Source of the DNA: Certhia americana
Taxonomy: Eukaryota; Chordata; Aves; Passeriformes; Certhiidae
Length of the DNA stretch: 64,000 nucleotides
NCBI GenBank assembly: GCA_018697195.1
Contig: CM031861.1
Span: forward strand, 2,034,545-2,098,544
Direction: 5' to 3'
Position 1 is the stretch's first letter; each line of letters opens with the position of its first letter. This document shows positions 1 through 12,883 of this stretch, piece by piece. The notes below the pieces were generated by a model that did not search any database, was not told the origin of the DNA, and worked only from the letters and a program-made list of their open reading frames with translations. The position numbers were made by a program, and so were the translations under genes.

Positions 1-3000
1 AAATGCTGAATTTATTCTGTGGAACACCTTTAGCATCACAACAGGCACAGGAGCAGGAGCATTGCACCAGCAGCAGGAGTTTTCTATCCAAATTCGAGGC
101 TCACCCAACCAAGTATTAGTGCTGGTGTTTCTACACTCACTGAATAACAAGGCTTGGAGCTCAACCTCATGACACAACAACTTTACAAATGTCTTGGATG
201 TGTGGAAGAAGAATCTGGGGTTCCAACAAGACCACATGAACAATCCAAACCTCAGCCACTTGGGAATGCTGTTTATTCCAGAAACAAGTTCTTAACTTCT
301 TTCTTTTAAACTACTAGAGTAGTCACTGGGCTAAAGCAAAATGCCACCCAGGCTTTTCCACTGACACGCAGAAATGCCATAGTCCATTAACAGAAGTGCA
401 TTTCATTAATGTCTCCTACCTCTCCATTTCCCATAAAATGGCAAATTATTGTGAGAAACAAAAATAATATCAAGTTTCCCATGAAAAGATCAAGAAAATG
501 TGTTAAATATGTTGACCAATAATAAATGGCATCTCCTGGATCCAAGGAAATGTCTGTAAGGTATTTTTCTAGAAAAAAAGTTATTCTGGAAATACCTGTT
601 TAAATGTTTCCCCTCTTTATCTATTAGGGTACTAATGTGCTCAGACTTGTAGATTCAGTTCTAGAGAAAAAGCTTTCAGTTCCTGTGAAATTATTTAAGT
701 CAGACTGCTTGGTAATAGGAGAAAGAGAGTTCTTAGCTTCAAAATCAAGGCCATAATATCCCAGAGAAGCCACATGAAATTAGGCAGTTGAGTGGAACTG
801 CTGCCACAGTAGCTTTCAGATTCCAAGAAATGGCTATCAGAAGTAAACATTTCATTGTCAGCTTCAGCTTTGGGAAATCTGAAGTACTTGACACATGAGG
901 AATGTTTGATTCCTTTTCCTAGATTAGAAACATGCTTTAGGGATTGTCTGTATGTTCCTCTGTGGCTCCATGCCAATCCGGTTTTTATCAATAAAATCAC
1001 TACAAATCCACCTTCAGCTTAATAGTTATCCCCATAGAAAGAAGAAGCCTGATTTATTTCATACAGCAGTGAAGAAACTTGTCCCAGATGCCTCTGTTTC
1101 CTCCATCTTTCCCTTTTTGCAGCAAATCTCTCACTCGAGGACATAGAGACTAGTTGTTTTCTCTAAACATTCAGCAAAAATGTTAGAAAAGACACGACCC
1201 TTGAACACAGACTACACCTGCCTCAGGGAACAGCTAAACCAACCCAAAAAATCCAGCAGTGAAATTCAAACCTGCCTCTGACTGCTGAAAGTAAAAGCTG
1301 CCAATTTAAGGTTCCAACACAGTTCCTTTCCCTACAGAAAAATAAGAGGCTCAGAAGCTGCAATGAAATGGATCCCCACAGCCTCAACAGAGCAAATAAA
1401 TGATCCGTTCCTCAAAGTCCAGCTCCAGACCATTGTCCTGATATTCCCTGTTGCTGCTATGTAAGGTGATGCATGGAACCTGAAGGTGCCAATCCTAAAA
1501 ATTCTGCTCTTGCTGAAATTTTTGTTTCCTTACAAAGGAAAGGCTGGTCTTCAAAGCCATGAGTACACAAATCTTCCTCCAAAGAAACTAATTTTGTAGC
1601 CTCTACAGTACATCCTTGACTTGCAGAGGATCTGTTACAAGAAATATCAATCCAGATTTTGTGTTGAGTCATAACATAAAACAGGTGTCAAGATGATCAC
1701 CAGCAGTGCAGGTGAGGGAAGAGTAGATGTTGCCAGAGTTATTTTATCATGTTCAAGATGTATTCAATCATTTGTATTTAGTAGTCTAAACTGAGGCCTT
1801 TGCACGTTCCATTTGGAAAACAAGGGGGTTTTTTTATAACGAATGACAACAGAAACGTTCTAAATCCTCCACATGCAAAGCACTGTGCATGAACAGAATG
1901 TAAAACCTTCCTGAAAGCAGCTCATCACTGATAAAATTACAGTGCTACCTCTTTTTCAGAATTCCCTTAGTCAGTTACAGATAATCATGGAAAGGTTTAG
2001 GTTTTCAGAAAAGTGGTTTTGCTCCTGTGGCAATTAGTTGGAAACACAATAGTTGCAAAATTAGTGTTAAAACAGAGCAGGTCATGTCTAACTCCAGCAA
2101 GCTTCAGGTTAACTATGGCAGCCATAAAGCCTCCCAGCTTTGAAGACAGCTCTCCCGTTCAGCTTGTTTGATACAGATGTGGCAGATCAAAGGTTTCCCC
2201 TGTCAATATCCACATCCAGAATATCCACTTTATACCACACCTACAATGAGAACACACTCTGAAAACAATAATAATTTTTTTGCTGTTAACTTCAGCTTTA
2301 GGTCAGGCATTTGTACACTGAATTTCTATTAATTTCTTCAATAATGTTCCATCACTTAATCAAGGTTCACTGCTGCTGCACGGGCATTTAGAGAGTATTC
2401 AGAAAATACTAGAAGTAGGAGTAAAGAGACAAAAATCTGCGTTGCTATAGCTAAAATACGTGCAGTCTAGAACCACCTCCACTAGGTACTATCCTACTCC
2501 TCCGAACTGGGAATATTCAAAGTGTCTTCTCACTCTGTCAAGCTGCACATTTCAAACCCCCCAGAAAGACTTGAAAGGCAGGTCCATGGGGTCAGGTCCT
2601 TCCATCCCCCAGCTAGTTACTATCAACAATTTTAGCCACTATCTGCATCTCCCCACATTTAATCCTTTTAGAACTCTACTATAAACTGCTGCTGAGGCTT
2701 GCTTAAGGATCAAGTCAACCAAGCTTTGCTAAACATATGCAAGTCTTCAATGGACATATGGTTAGTTTAGAAATGCAGCTGAGGCTGTGCTTCAATACAT
2801 CGTCGTCTCTAGAATGCCCTGACAAAAATTAAGCATTCAATGACATTTCTGCTTAGGCACAGGTAAAACAGAACAGAAGAACATAATCACCATCTTTATA
2901 ACTGTAAAATAGTAATGCGAGCACAGATTATCATCAGCATCAGAATGCTAAAATGTTATTTACACTCTGGAAATGAGGATGGAAGAAAACTGGGAAGGCT

Positions 3001-3198
3001 ATTAAGTAGACTCAGATTTTTAGCCCTCAAACATTATTCGATCCTACCAGCTGTCTCAAGGAACAGGCACGTCCTATCCTAAAATCTTGACATCCTGGAG
3101 ATTGGGATGCTGTCTGACCACAAAAAAACCAAAAATGCCTTCCTACAATCATAGAAGAATTTAAACCCCGCAATTTGTATTGTCTACAAAATATGTTG

Positions 3199-3228
3199 CT
3201 TTCTCTGATATGCACATATCAGAGAAAG
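3199..3228. repeat. Perfect inverted repeat, 14-bp arms, 2-nt loop
   Basis: CTTTCTCTGATATG at 3199-3212 and its exact reverse complement at 3215-3228 are separated by CA. Could form a cruciform in DNA or a tight hairpin in RNA. Too short for a typical pre-miRNA. Confidence 0.9.
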
Positions 3229-5017
3229 AAGATAGAAATGTACCTACAGACCTATATAAATTATGTTTACACCCAAATAAATCAATCCCTTGGTCTGTCT
3301 GTCTTCTATCAACCCATCCATATTTTATCAAACACCTCTAGGCAGGAGAGCAACAAAGAAATGTGTTTGAAAGCTTGATATACGGGGAAAAAATCCTCAA
3401 TGTTCTTCCCACCAGGTAGTGAATTAAATGCAAGAATCACAATAGCATTCTAATGTTTAAAATAGAACCCAGAAGACTTTCCCTTCTCCTGCCAAACAAG
3501 CCAGTGAAAACAAATGAGCTACCCCCAAATCACAGCTTGGGACATGCAAGATTTAACATTATATGATTATTTTTTTGGTGCAGAGAAACCTAAAAAACCC
3601 AACATTTCTTTTTCTGGAAATAGAAACTCTTTTGTCACCCATGTTTTAAATGTGACATATTTTGAAGGGCTGTTATTCCTTAAATAAAGACAGCCTAAAA
3701 TAATGTCAAAACTATGGGCGAACAACTATGGAAATCACAAGTTAAAACTGCTTGTACATGTGTAGTTTTCCATGGGTGACATGTTTCATTTCTGTTTCTT
3801 TGGTGTTCTTATTAGGCTGGGATAAGGTCAAAGTCAATACTCAAGGAAAGAACTGTGTTCACACCAAAGGAGAGGAAGTTATTCTTTGTGTTACGTGCTG
3901 GATGTGGATAAAGGAAATCACATTAAATCCCAAAGTTAAATAACGTGTTTTTAGGCCTGTAAAAGACATTTGGTCAAAGTCAAGAGCTTTATGAATAAAT
4001 CTCATTCCAGTCATAGATGGCAGCTTACAGTAATATCTATAAAAACAAGTTACAATTTGTATTTCCTTAACCACCTACTTAATTCTTCATAGCTGAATGC
4101 AGCAAAAGGCAGCCTTTATATTCTTTTAACTTTATTTTCGTGTGCTTATGCACACAAAATTCATAATCACAAAGATTAGGAGAACAGGCAGCGTAGCAAA
4201 GAATAAGTTTTGTATACTCTTGTATGGAATAATAATTACAGCCACATAAAATGGTGAAATCCCTTGTTTAGGTTTGAGTCAATGCCATACCAATGGACTG
4301 GGTACTCTGGAAAGGCACTTGTCCTCTGAAAGTGACCTAAAAAGCTTAATTGAACAGTAACAGATGTAACCAGTTGTACTGTTACATAAGTTAATAGAAT
4401 AAGGAAAAACATCTATAAAAATGGCAAAGCATTCCAGTTTGGGGGAGAACAGGAAAAGAGTTCAGAAACCTGAAGGTAACTCATGTCTCTCAGGAGACTG
4501 TCGTTTACCTGCATGAGCTAGCAAGGAGATAGCAAGATTTCTGGAAATCACCATGAGGAGCCAGAGCTCCATCCCATCTCCCCTGCACTTCTTTTTCAAT
4601 GGTCTTCCCCTTGTGCACCCTCAGTCTGGAGTCACTGGCTGTTCCAGGAGTTGCATTTAAACCCATCTTGAGATTCACCCATGGACCTGCCCCCTTTTAT
4701 GTCACACAAACTGGTGATTCCGGCCCCTGCAGTGATCTGAGGCCTCATATGACATGGATAAGTGGATTTAAGCAAGCACAAAACCAATACTGGAACCTGC
4801 AGTGTATCTGCCCTGACGAGTACATCGTTCCCAGATTCCAGAGCCAGCACACCCCAGAGCTGTCCTGCCACCTGCTCGCCGCCACCTGGGCTGCTTCCAA
4901 CAAGGCCCTAACCTGTGTTATCTGCACCATGATGAACTCAGTGACTCTGATTTTTTGTATTCCAAGAAAAACCCCAAACCAGCTCTCTTAATTCCCAATC
5001 TTTTAGTTCAAGCATTT

Positions 5018-5085
5018 AGAATCACAGAATGGATGGGGTTGGAAGGGACCCTCAGGACCATCCAGTCCCAGCCCTTTGAGGATGT
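5018..5085 (-). mobile_element. CR1 LINE 3' end fragment
   Basis: AGAATCACAGAATGGATGGG followed by GTTGGAAGGGACC and CATCCAGTCCCAGCCC is the reverse complement of the CR1 3' terminus. The element lies on the minus strand with its 3' end at the low coordinate and is heavily 5'-truncated, as usual for CR1. Confidence 0.85.
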
Positions 5086-8000
5086 ACAGGGTTGAAGTTC
5101 AGCAATGCTCAAACCTTTTGCAGTAATAAAACTGGGAAGAGAATTCAGGCCTGGTTTGAGAAGCTGAACTGAACCTGAGGATTTCACTTAGCCTTAGTCA
5201 CTGTGAGTGAGATCAACACCAGATCAATGCACGAGGCTCCCCGTGAGTGCAAATGTCAGTGTGAGCTGACACTGCAGCTGCTCATTCTTTAAGTGGTCTC
5301 CAGCCACACACAGTCAGGGAGAGGGAAAATTCTCCAGCCAAGTAAGAGCACAGAGAGAAGCCAGAAGAAATGGAGCAATCCCGGGCTATTTCTCCCTTTT
5401 TGTCTCTTTTGGAGGGCAATGATCTGGCGTTGGTGTCCTTCCAAAGGCACACATGATTAAAGCTGTGACACTTTTAGTAGTTGTCCTGCATATTGCAGTA
5501 TAAGCACAAAATTCCCTTGGGAATGTCATCCTGCCCATGTGCAAATTAAGAGGAAAAAAGAAAACCAGAGAAGACTTTTTTTTTTTTAACCCCAAATCTC
5601 AAAGTTATCTGAAAATCATTGCGGTTTTAGACTTTGGCTGCTATAATTTAAAAAAATGTTAATTAAAAAAAAGGCAAAAGTTTAGTGAGAATTCCTCCAA
5701 TTAGCCAGCAGGACTCCACATTTATGTTCTAGGGAAACAGAAGGGTTTGTGGTTTGGGATTTTTTTAAGTATGAAAAACCACAGCTCTAGTGTTAAAATT
5801 TTTATTACATTCCAGAGCCCAGGATTCACTTGAGGACTTAAATAAAACTTGTGCCTACTGAGGCCATCAACATTGTTCTGAAGGCTCAGGATATCTTTCC
5901 ATTAGTGCTTGAGCACTCTCCTTCGAGTGAGCACTTAGTCCTGAGGGCTTTAAGAGGATATTTATTCTCAGGTATCAGCAATTCATCAGCCATTCTATTT
6001 GGAAAAATCACTTGCTATCATCTTGCCTATTTACAAAAGCAATGAGTTAAGCTGTATTTCCTGGGAACGCAGTAGAAACAAACAGCAGGAAGTTTCCATA
6101 CTCAAAAATCCCTGACTGTGCCACAGTTCTGAAAAAATATATTTTTCTCTGCATAACCAGAGAAAAACCTAAACAGGGCCCAACAACAGCTGTCTCCAGA
6201 TATTCTGGCCCCACTGACCTCCTGCCTTGCCATCTTGCCCCCTCATCTTCTGTTGCAATGTGTCACCCCTCAGCTATTTTTGCTTCAGAGTTGAGCTATG
6301 AACCTTAGGGGGGGAAAAATGAAAAAAAAAAACCCAAACTAACAATCCTATACTCATCTGTATTTATAACCCCATACTTAATTTTTCTCTTCAGAAACAT
6401 TGTATCAGTGCCTTGCTGAGGGGTGGGGTGGGACGACCTCTCTGTCCACCAAGGGCTATTTTCCCATTTATGCCTTTATTGTTACAGTCTCTTGCCATGA
6501 CAGATGGGGATACCTTTACTAAGAAAAGAGATTCAGTTGCTTCTTCCACTGAGCCTGAAAGAAGAAAACTGGCACAAATCTAAAATCTCTTTCAGAATTC
6601 TCTTAAGGACCCTGGTCTTTAATGGCAGGAATTACTGTCTTTTAAAAAGAATCTCAGAGAAAAACAACCCTGATTTGATTTGGCAGGGGAATTACTTTTC
6701 AGGGTTAATTACTTTGGCAACAGATTTAAATAGATAACCATCCATTTAGCAGATTTAATGACTAAAAAGAACTCTCTTGTTGAAAGATGACAGGGAAGAT
6801 TTTGCATTATTGCAGTTCCAAGTATTATCAGTAAGTTAACCTGGAAAATAGCTGGAGCATCTGGGTTGTCACTACAGTTAGGCAAAAATATTTAAAAAAA
6901 AAACATAGAAAAAAGCACTAGGATCACCAAAACCAAACTACAACTGTGAAGGACAGCAAGCACTGGGTAACCTAGTGGCAAACATCACTGAGCAAAGCAA
7001 AAAGAGCTCAGACACAGGGGGAGGTCTGGGGCTGGGAGCAGCACGGGGAACACGCTCCAACCCAACCCAACCTCCATGGGCAAGAAGAGGCATCCCAGAT
7101 CTCTCCTGACACTTGGATCTCTGGTGTGAGATGGGCCTGAGGGACACACCCCTGCCCTCTTCTCTCCCTGCCTGCTGCAGCAGCTCAGAGCAGCAGCTCC
7201 ACGGCTGACCAAGAGCCTGGCACACATGCCAGTCCCCAGCCCGGATCCACAGCAGTGTCAAATCTCACAGAATATTTTCAGATTCTCCCAGGGAAACCCA
7301 CCACAGGAGTATTTTAAGTAGCCACACCTCAAAATGCCACTCTTGCTCCAGCTCACACTCAGGAGGAGTTATCCTGAGTGAGAGAGTGGGCTCAGGAGGA
7401 GAGTGTGTCAAACACTTTGTGCTTTGTTCCCCTCGAGGGGGGAGCTAGGCTTGAGCACAGAGTGAGCATCAGCTCTTGGCATAGACACAACCAAGGGAGG
7501 ATTCTCCAAGGAAAGCACAATTTTCACCTTAATCCAATTTAAAATATGGCTTAGAAAACATTCTAAGAGTGCCCCTTTTGCTGCCTGCCTCCACCTCAGT
7601 GAATCTCAACACGAAATGCATTAAAACAAAGCAGGCATTGGACCACAGGCAGCCAAATAAAATCCTGCTGGGTAGGACAGCGCTCTGCTTTGGAAAGAAA
7701 ATATGGGATGCTCCTGCACTCCAGGTTCTCATGGAAAATCTCATTCCTCAGGTAACCCAAGCAGAACAGTGGGAACTCTGCCTTTTAGGAGGGCACATCT
7801 GGTCTGCAAAAGAAGCTTAATCCTGGAGTTATGGGATAAATCAAACTGAGGTCAGCTGTGCAGAATATTTTTTCACTATGTAAAAAACTTGTTCAGAGTT
7901 GCCAGGAGGCTGGAACTTGCATTATTCATTTTACAGAGCACAAGCAGAAACTAAAAATGACAGGTGTGTAAATCTCAGCAATATATTTATTTGGGAAGAA

Positions 8001-10832
8001 TGCCCAACAACAAGTCACATAGATTTTGAAATAACTGCAGTGCTTGGCAGCTCTTTGTATTGATCACAGGTTAAAAATAATACCTTACACTATTCCCAAC
8101 AGGTATCCTTCTACATAAGAAGCAGAAGTTCATTGTTTGAGACTTCTGGCTGCTTCATCTGATCCTCTCAGAATCTCTCTCTTTTTAGAGGTTTTTTTTC
8201 CCTTGTGCCTGTTCAATGTAATAAAAAAAATATTTTATATTTATGAGGAAAAATACCATCAATTCAGGCTTCTGTTGAACTTAACTACTTTCTCCAGCTC
8301 ACTAATAACTATATATAATGCAATAATCATATGGACTTCTTTGATAGTGGCCAATATTATGATAGAACTAAAATAATTTTTAGCAATACTGATCGGGAGA
8401 ATGCAATTAAACCTCTGGATATTTGATCAGATTAGCAAACAAAGTCAAAACTCATTCAAATAATATTTATCTGAGTTTACTTCCTATTACTATGATATGA
8501 TGGATGTTGAATAAAGGCTGTATCCATCAGCTGCTTGACTGCATTCAGTTTTAAGGAAGAAAACAAAAACAAACAAACAAAAATGCTTATCAGCATAGAA
8601 AAAGCAGATCCCATATAATCCCAAGCATGGCCAATATAAACACAAGATTTACCTAGCATAATAATCCCTTAAAAATCTTTGTGCTAGGAGACATTCAAAT
8701 TCTGGAACAAGCATGTTAAAATACAGCCTGTTCAGTGTCTTAGCAGCTGATGTGACCAAGCACCATGTTTGTGAGGGAACTGTGGCAAAGATCATGGCAA
8801 GGTCCTGGGCACCCTCCCCATGGCAGCTGGCAGTGCTCTGGGGAGGTGGAAGGGAGAAGAAGACAAACAGCCTTGTTCCTGTCACATTCCCCCAGTGTCA
8901 AGCTGAAACACAAAGCGAAAGGTGCAGCCTTCCCAGAGGTGTTACAAGTGTGGGAGGCAAACTTTCTAAAAATTAAGGCACTAGATACTAAATAACATGC
9001 TGCACACAGGAACCCAGCAATGAATCCCACTTGTTCATTAAGTACAGGCTAATTTCAGATCTTGTAAATGATTGATGGATAGGTCATGTATGTAAGAGCT
9101 TAGAAAGGACTTCAAATTGATTTTTTCAGCTGGGCTTGGCTATCAACACTTCCCATACGCCTTAGGGACGTTTGTCTTTCACTTCAGGCTACTACCACAT
9201 TTTGGTCTAAGATCCCACATTTGCTACCCCAAAATCCTCTTCTCAATTCTTCAGTGGCTGTGGGCCTCCTGTCACCTTGTTGTCGGCAGTTCCCACTTCA
9301 ACTGCTGTTCACTGAGAGAGTAAAATCATCCAAATGTACTCTGATAAAGCAAAACTTCCAAAATACACCGTGAACTTTGATGATCTTTGCCTCCTCCAAT
9401 ACGCAGATACAAAAATGTAGGTTCTAGTGAGAAACTTCTATTTCATCCCACAAGAAGCTGTACGAGGTAAAACAGGGTAAATAAAGTTGTTACTACGCTG
9501 CCTGTCATTGTATAGCTCATATAAAAATGGTTATTCCACTCCAAAGTTGTGGTGATGACCTCATATAAGAATGAAATGTCTGCCCTATTATTGCCACAGA
9601 CCAAAAGCAACCAACACACAAACCTCAGAACTCTGAAATAATAGTACTGGCCCCTTTGCCCAGCTCATTATGCAGTTAAATGAATCATTTTTTGTCTTCT
9701 TCAATTCCTTTTACATGGAAAACCATTAAAGAAAAGCCTTAGAAGTCCAAGGTACATCTAATTCTATTTCTTTTAAAAGATCTAAGCAGAATAAGCATAT
9801 TCATGCACATAAACTCCAAAAGAAGTTACTTAAAGCCAATGAGGTTCCTCCAGCAAGGAGCTTAATTGAATTAATGGGACAACTTTCCCTTCTGGATTTC
9901 TGATGTTGAAGCAGAAAAAGCTGAGTGTAGAAAAGTGGGAAAAAGATGGTAATTGGAGCAGACAAAGCAAATGCCACAGTACAAGTATTTCTATATTATT
10001 TCTGGTCACTAATGTCTGTGAGAGAGAGAAAAACTGAGGCAAACACCGTGCACACTGTGCCACCAGCGAATAGCGTTAAAACTGAAAAACAAATGCTATT
10101 TAACATTAAAAATCCTGATAAAATAAGATTTTAGCAGATATTTGAAACTTCTGATAAAGTATCCTTGCCAACCACAAAACTTACGTGGTGTTTTGCAGTT
10201 ATCATTTATGAAGTAGTATATTGCTTATTAATTAAGCTTAATAATTCTATAAACACCTTTTTTTTATCCATACCAGTATTTTCCAAAAAATATTACTTTT
10301 AAATGCCTCCAATGAGAAATAGTATCTTCATAGCTAATATGACCTCAGTAATAACAGTTTGCTCTGCATTTCACATATTCACTCAAATGCAAAACTGGTT
10401 CTCTTTCAATAAAAGATGTCTATCAGTTGCAGTCTTTAAAAAACACAGCAAGAAAATTTAAATTATAGCAGGAAGCTGAACTTGACATTAACTTAGATCT
10501 GTTTTGTGAAAAAATGCATGAAAATATAGAATATAGATGCTCTACAGATAAGTCTGCATTTTAAGATATTCGTTTTAGAGGGTGTTTTTGAAAAGTGAAA
10601 TTTAATTTATAAATGATTAATTAAAAGAGGAGACATTCAGGAAGTACCTTGAAATCAAAAGTGTGTCTGAAAAGCTGAGAAATTTATGGTAATAACTAGA
10701 AACTCAGTCAATAGAACAGTAAGATAATCAGAATTTGACTACATCATGTACCACTAAAATAAGCGGTCTGTGTGGAAAAAAAAATCAGTATTTTCTATGA
10801 AACTGGTGGTGAAAGCTGAGAGACCAAAATGA

Positions 10833-11252
10833 AATCATAGAATCACAAGATGATTTGGGTTGGAAGAGCTCTCTAAAGCTCATCCAGTGACACCTCTGCC
10901 GTGGGCAGGGACATCTCCCACTATCCCAGGGTGCTCCAAGCCCTGTCCAACCTGCCCTTGGGCACTTTCAGGCATCCAGGGGCAGCCACAGCTGCTCTGG
11001 GAAATCCATTCCAGGGCCTTCCCACCCTCTCAGCAAAAACCCTCTCTCTTACATCTCCTCTGAATTGACCCTCTTTTAGTTTAAAACCATGTCTATTTTT
11101 TAGTTTAAAACCATGCCCCCTTGTCCTCCCACTAAAAAATCTGTCCCCATCTTTCTCATCAGCTCCCTCTCAGCACTGAAAGGCCACAACAGGGTCTCCC
11201 TGGAGCTGTCTCCTCTCCAGGCTGAACAACTCCAGCTCCTTCTGAGCCTGTC
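10833..11252 (-). mobile_element. CR1 LINE 3' fragment, about 420 bp
   Basis: Starts AATCATAGAATCACAAGATG at the 3' terminus and runs through the classic CR1 landmarks in reverse complement: TGGGCAGGGACATCTCCCAC, GTGCTCCAAGCCCTGTCCAA, CCAGGGCCTTCCCACCCTC, CCCCCTTGTCCTCCCACTA and TCCAGGCTGAACAACTCCAG. It contains an internal 24-bp tandem duplication: TTTTAGTTTAAAACCATG occurs at 11074 and again at 11098. Confidence 0.93.
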
Positions 11253-11632
11253 ACTTGAGGGACATTTGGTGCCAGCTTTATTCCCAGTGCCAGCGTGGGG
11301 GTGGAGCAGGAGGAGGAGAAGGAAAGGAGTGGAGCATGGAGCTCCAGACTGGCAGCACGTTTTCCATCCCTCCCTGCGGGAAGGCCCAGGGTGGAAGAGG
11401 AGCACCTTTGGGTTTCCTTGCTGCTCCCCTCCATGCCAGCCCTGGAGGGGCCCCAAAAGCTTTCCTGATCCCTCACAGGCTTGGGGCTGCCTGAGGAGCC
11501 AGCAGCTTTCCCTCTCCTGCTGCTATCCAGAGCTAGAGAGAACGAACTGCCTTTTTTCTCCCAGAACACAAAAAATATTCCAGAGGAAGAAAAGGAGAAA
11601 CCCAGCAGCTTCATCTGTATTCACAGAAAGAG

Positions 11633-11655
11633 AATATATATATATATATATATAT
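11633..11655. repeat. (AT)n microsatellite
   Basis: About 11 AT units, between two CR1 fragments. Confidence 0.9.
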
Positions 11656-11679
11656 GTCATATTCTCAGGATGGAGATCT

Positions 11680-11706
11680 AATCATGGAATGGGTGGGATG
11701 CAGTTC
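11680..11706 (-). mobile_element. Possible CR1 3' terminus remnant
   Basis: AATCATGGAATGGGTGGGAT resembles the reverse-complemented CR1 terminus but is only about 25 bp long and then diverges; chance or a broken copy. Confidence 0.35.
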
Positions 11707-11733
11707 AAATCTCTTTGTCAGGCAGAAAGTAAA

Positions 11734-11750
11734 ATATATATATATATATT
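11734..11750. repeat. (AT)n microsatellite
   Basis: Short AT run directly before the CR1 copy at 11755. Confidence 0.85.
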
Positions 11751-11754
11751 AAAT

Positions 11755-11999
11755 TTCATAGAATTACAGAACCATTCAGTTTGGAAAAAAGATCACCAAT
11801 CCAACCATTCCCCAGCACTGCCAAGGCCACCACTAACTCACGTTGCCAGATGCCACATCCACATGGCTTTTAAATCCCTCCAGGCATGGGGACTCCAGCC
11901 TGGGCCAGGGCTGGACCATCCTTTCAGCAAAGTAAATTTTCCTAATATCCAACCTAAACTTCTACTGGCATAAGCCAAGGCCATTTCCTCTCAAATGTG
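11755..11999 (-). mobile_element. CR1 LINE 3' fragment, older subfamily
   Basis: TTCATAGAATTACAGAACCA, then CCAACCATTCCCCAGCACTG, CCAAGGCCACCACTAACTCA, TTTTAAATCCCTCCAGGCAT, and CCTAATATCCAACCTAAACT are CR1 3' region words in reverse complement. The word CCAGCACTGCCAAGGCCACC defines a subfamily also seen at 20345 and 56883. Confidence 0.92.
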
Positions 12000-12089
12000 A
12001 TGGGACCGTCTTGAAAACTTGGATAGTTCCAATGTATTGGGTGTGCCAAATGCTGACTGTGTGCCATTTATGTTACTATAAAAAATGAA

Positions 12090-12098
12090 CATAATATA

Positions 12099-12142
<44 letters not shown>

Positions 12143-12154
12143 GTAATAATAATA
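12090..12154. repeat. (ATA)n / (AAT)n microsatellite
   Basis: About 20 trinucleotide units with one G interruption, about 90 bp beyond a CR1 copy. Confidence 0.95.
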
Positions 12155-12650
12155 CATTTGTACCGAATAATAATTATAGTCTGAAAGAGGCTAATCACAG
12201 GAGCTAGTACTCATGAAGGGCTGTCAGCACACTGATGTTACTGCAGCATGATCTGCCACATTCTCCTACCCAGAAGCTTCTACTTCTTTTTTAAAAATTC
12301 CAGCTGGAAAAATGAAATCTGTGATATAAACGTGTTTCAGTGAGTTTGTTGAGTTGAGCTATTCAGATTACTAAAGCAGTACCTCTGGTTTGAATAGCAC
12401 TGATGAGTGACTGTACAGAAAGTGCCTAGAAAATGGGAGTAGAGTCATCTGCTATTAATGTGTGGTCACTAACAAAACTCATTCACCGCAGACTTTTTAG
12501 AACTTAGGAAGAGAAAACAAGGGAATAAATGAGGAAAAGCAAGGCAAACTTTATAGTGCATGTCCCAGCATCGTCCACAATCCAGACAGTTTAGGCCAAA
12601 GGAAAAGAAATAATGGCAAACTAACAATCAAAAATAAAGCTCATGTTTGT

Positions 12651-12883
12651 TCCTTTCCCCTTTCCTTTCCCCTTTCCTTTCCTTTCCTTTCCCCTTTCCT
12701 TTCCCCTTTCCTTTCCCCTTTCCCTTTCCCTTTCCCTTTCCTTTCCCCTTTCCCCTTTCCCCTTTCCTTTCCCCTTTCCTTTCCTTTCCTTTCCTTTCCT
12801 TTCCTTTCCTTTCCTTTCCNNNNNNNNNNCTTTCCTTTCCTTTCCTTTCCTTTCCTTTCCTTTCCTTTCCTTTCCTCTCTTTC
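12651..12883. repeat. (CCTTT)n / (TTTCC)n polypyrimidine microsatellite with assembly gap
   Basis: About 230 bp of nearly pure pyrimidine on the plus strand, with CCTTT, CCCTTT and CCCCTTT units grading into regular CTTTC units. Ten N at 12820-12829 interrupt it. Homopurine-homopyrimidine mirror symmetry favours triplex (H-DNA) structure. Open frames across it come from repeat periodicity only. Confidence 0.97.
12820..12829. other. Assembly gap (10 N)
   Basis: Ten unresolved bases inside the pyrimidine repeat; the true array length is unknown. Confidence 0.99.

Larger units (their letters stand above)
1..10832 (-). other. SHANK2: SHANK2 intron downstream of PDZ exon 29971, distal part
   Basis: AT-rich non-coding sequence without a recognisable exon on either strand. 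Only a short CR1 tail (5018), a perfect hairpin (3199) and a GC-richer patch at 6985-7230 stand out. The 130-codon plus-strand frame at 4599-4991 matches nothing I know. The gene assignment is by continuity from the exon at 29971 and the unfinished PDZ domain. Confidence 0.7.

Noticed and set aside
4599..4991. 130-codon plus-strand frame
   Set aside because: No recognisable product; it is overlapped by open frames on the other strand, as expected for a stop-poor patch.
11113..11973. 286-codon plus-strand open frame
   Set aside because: It runs antisense through two CR1 fragments and an (AT)n; CR1 3' ends often give such frames.
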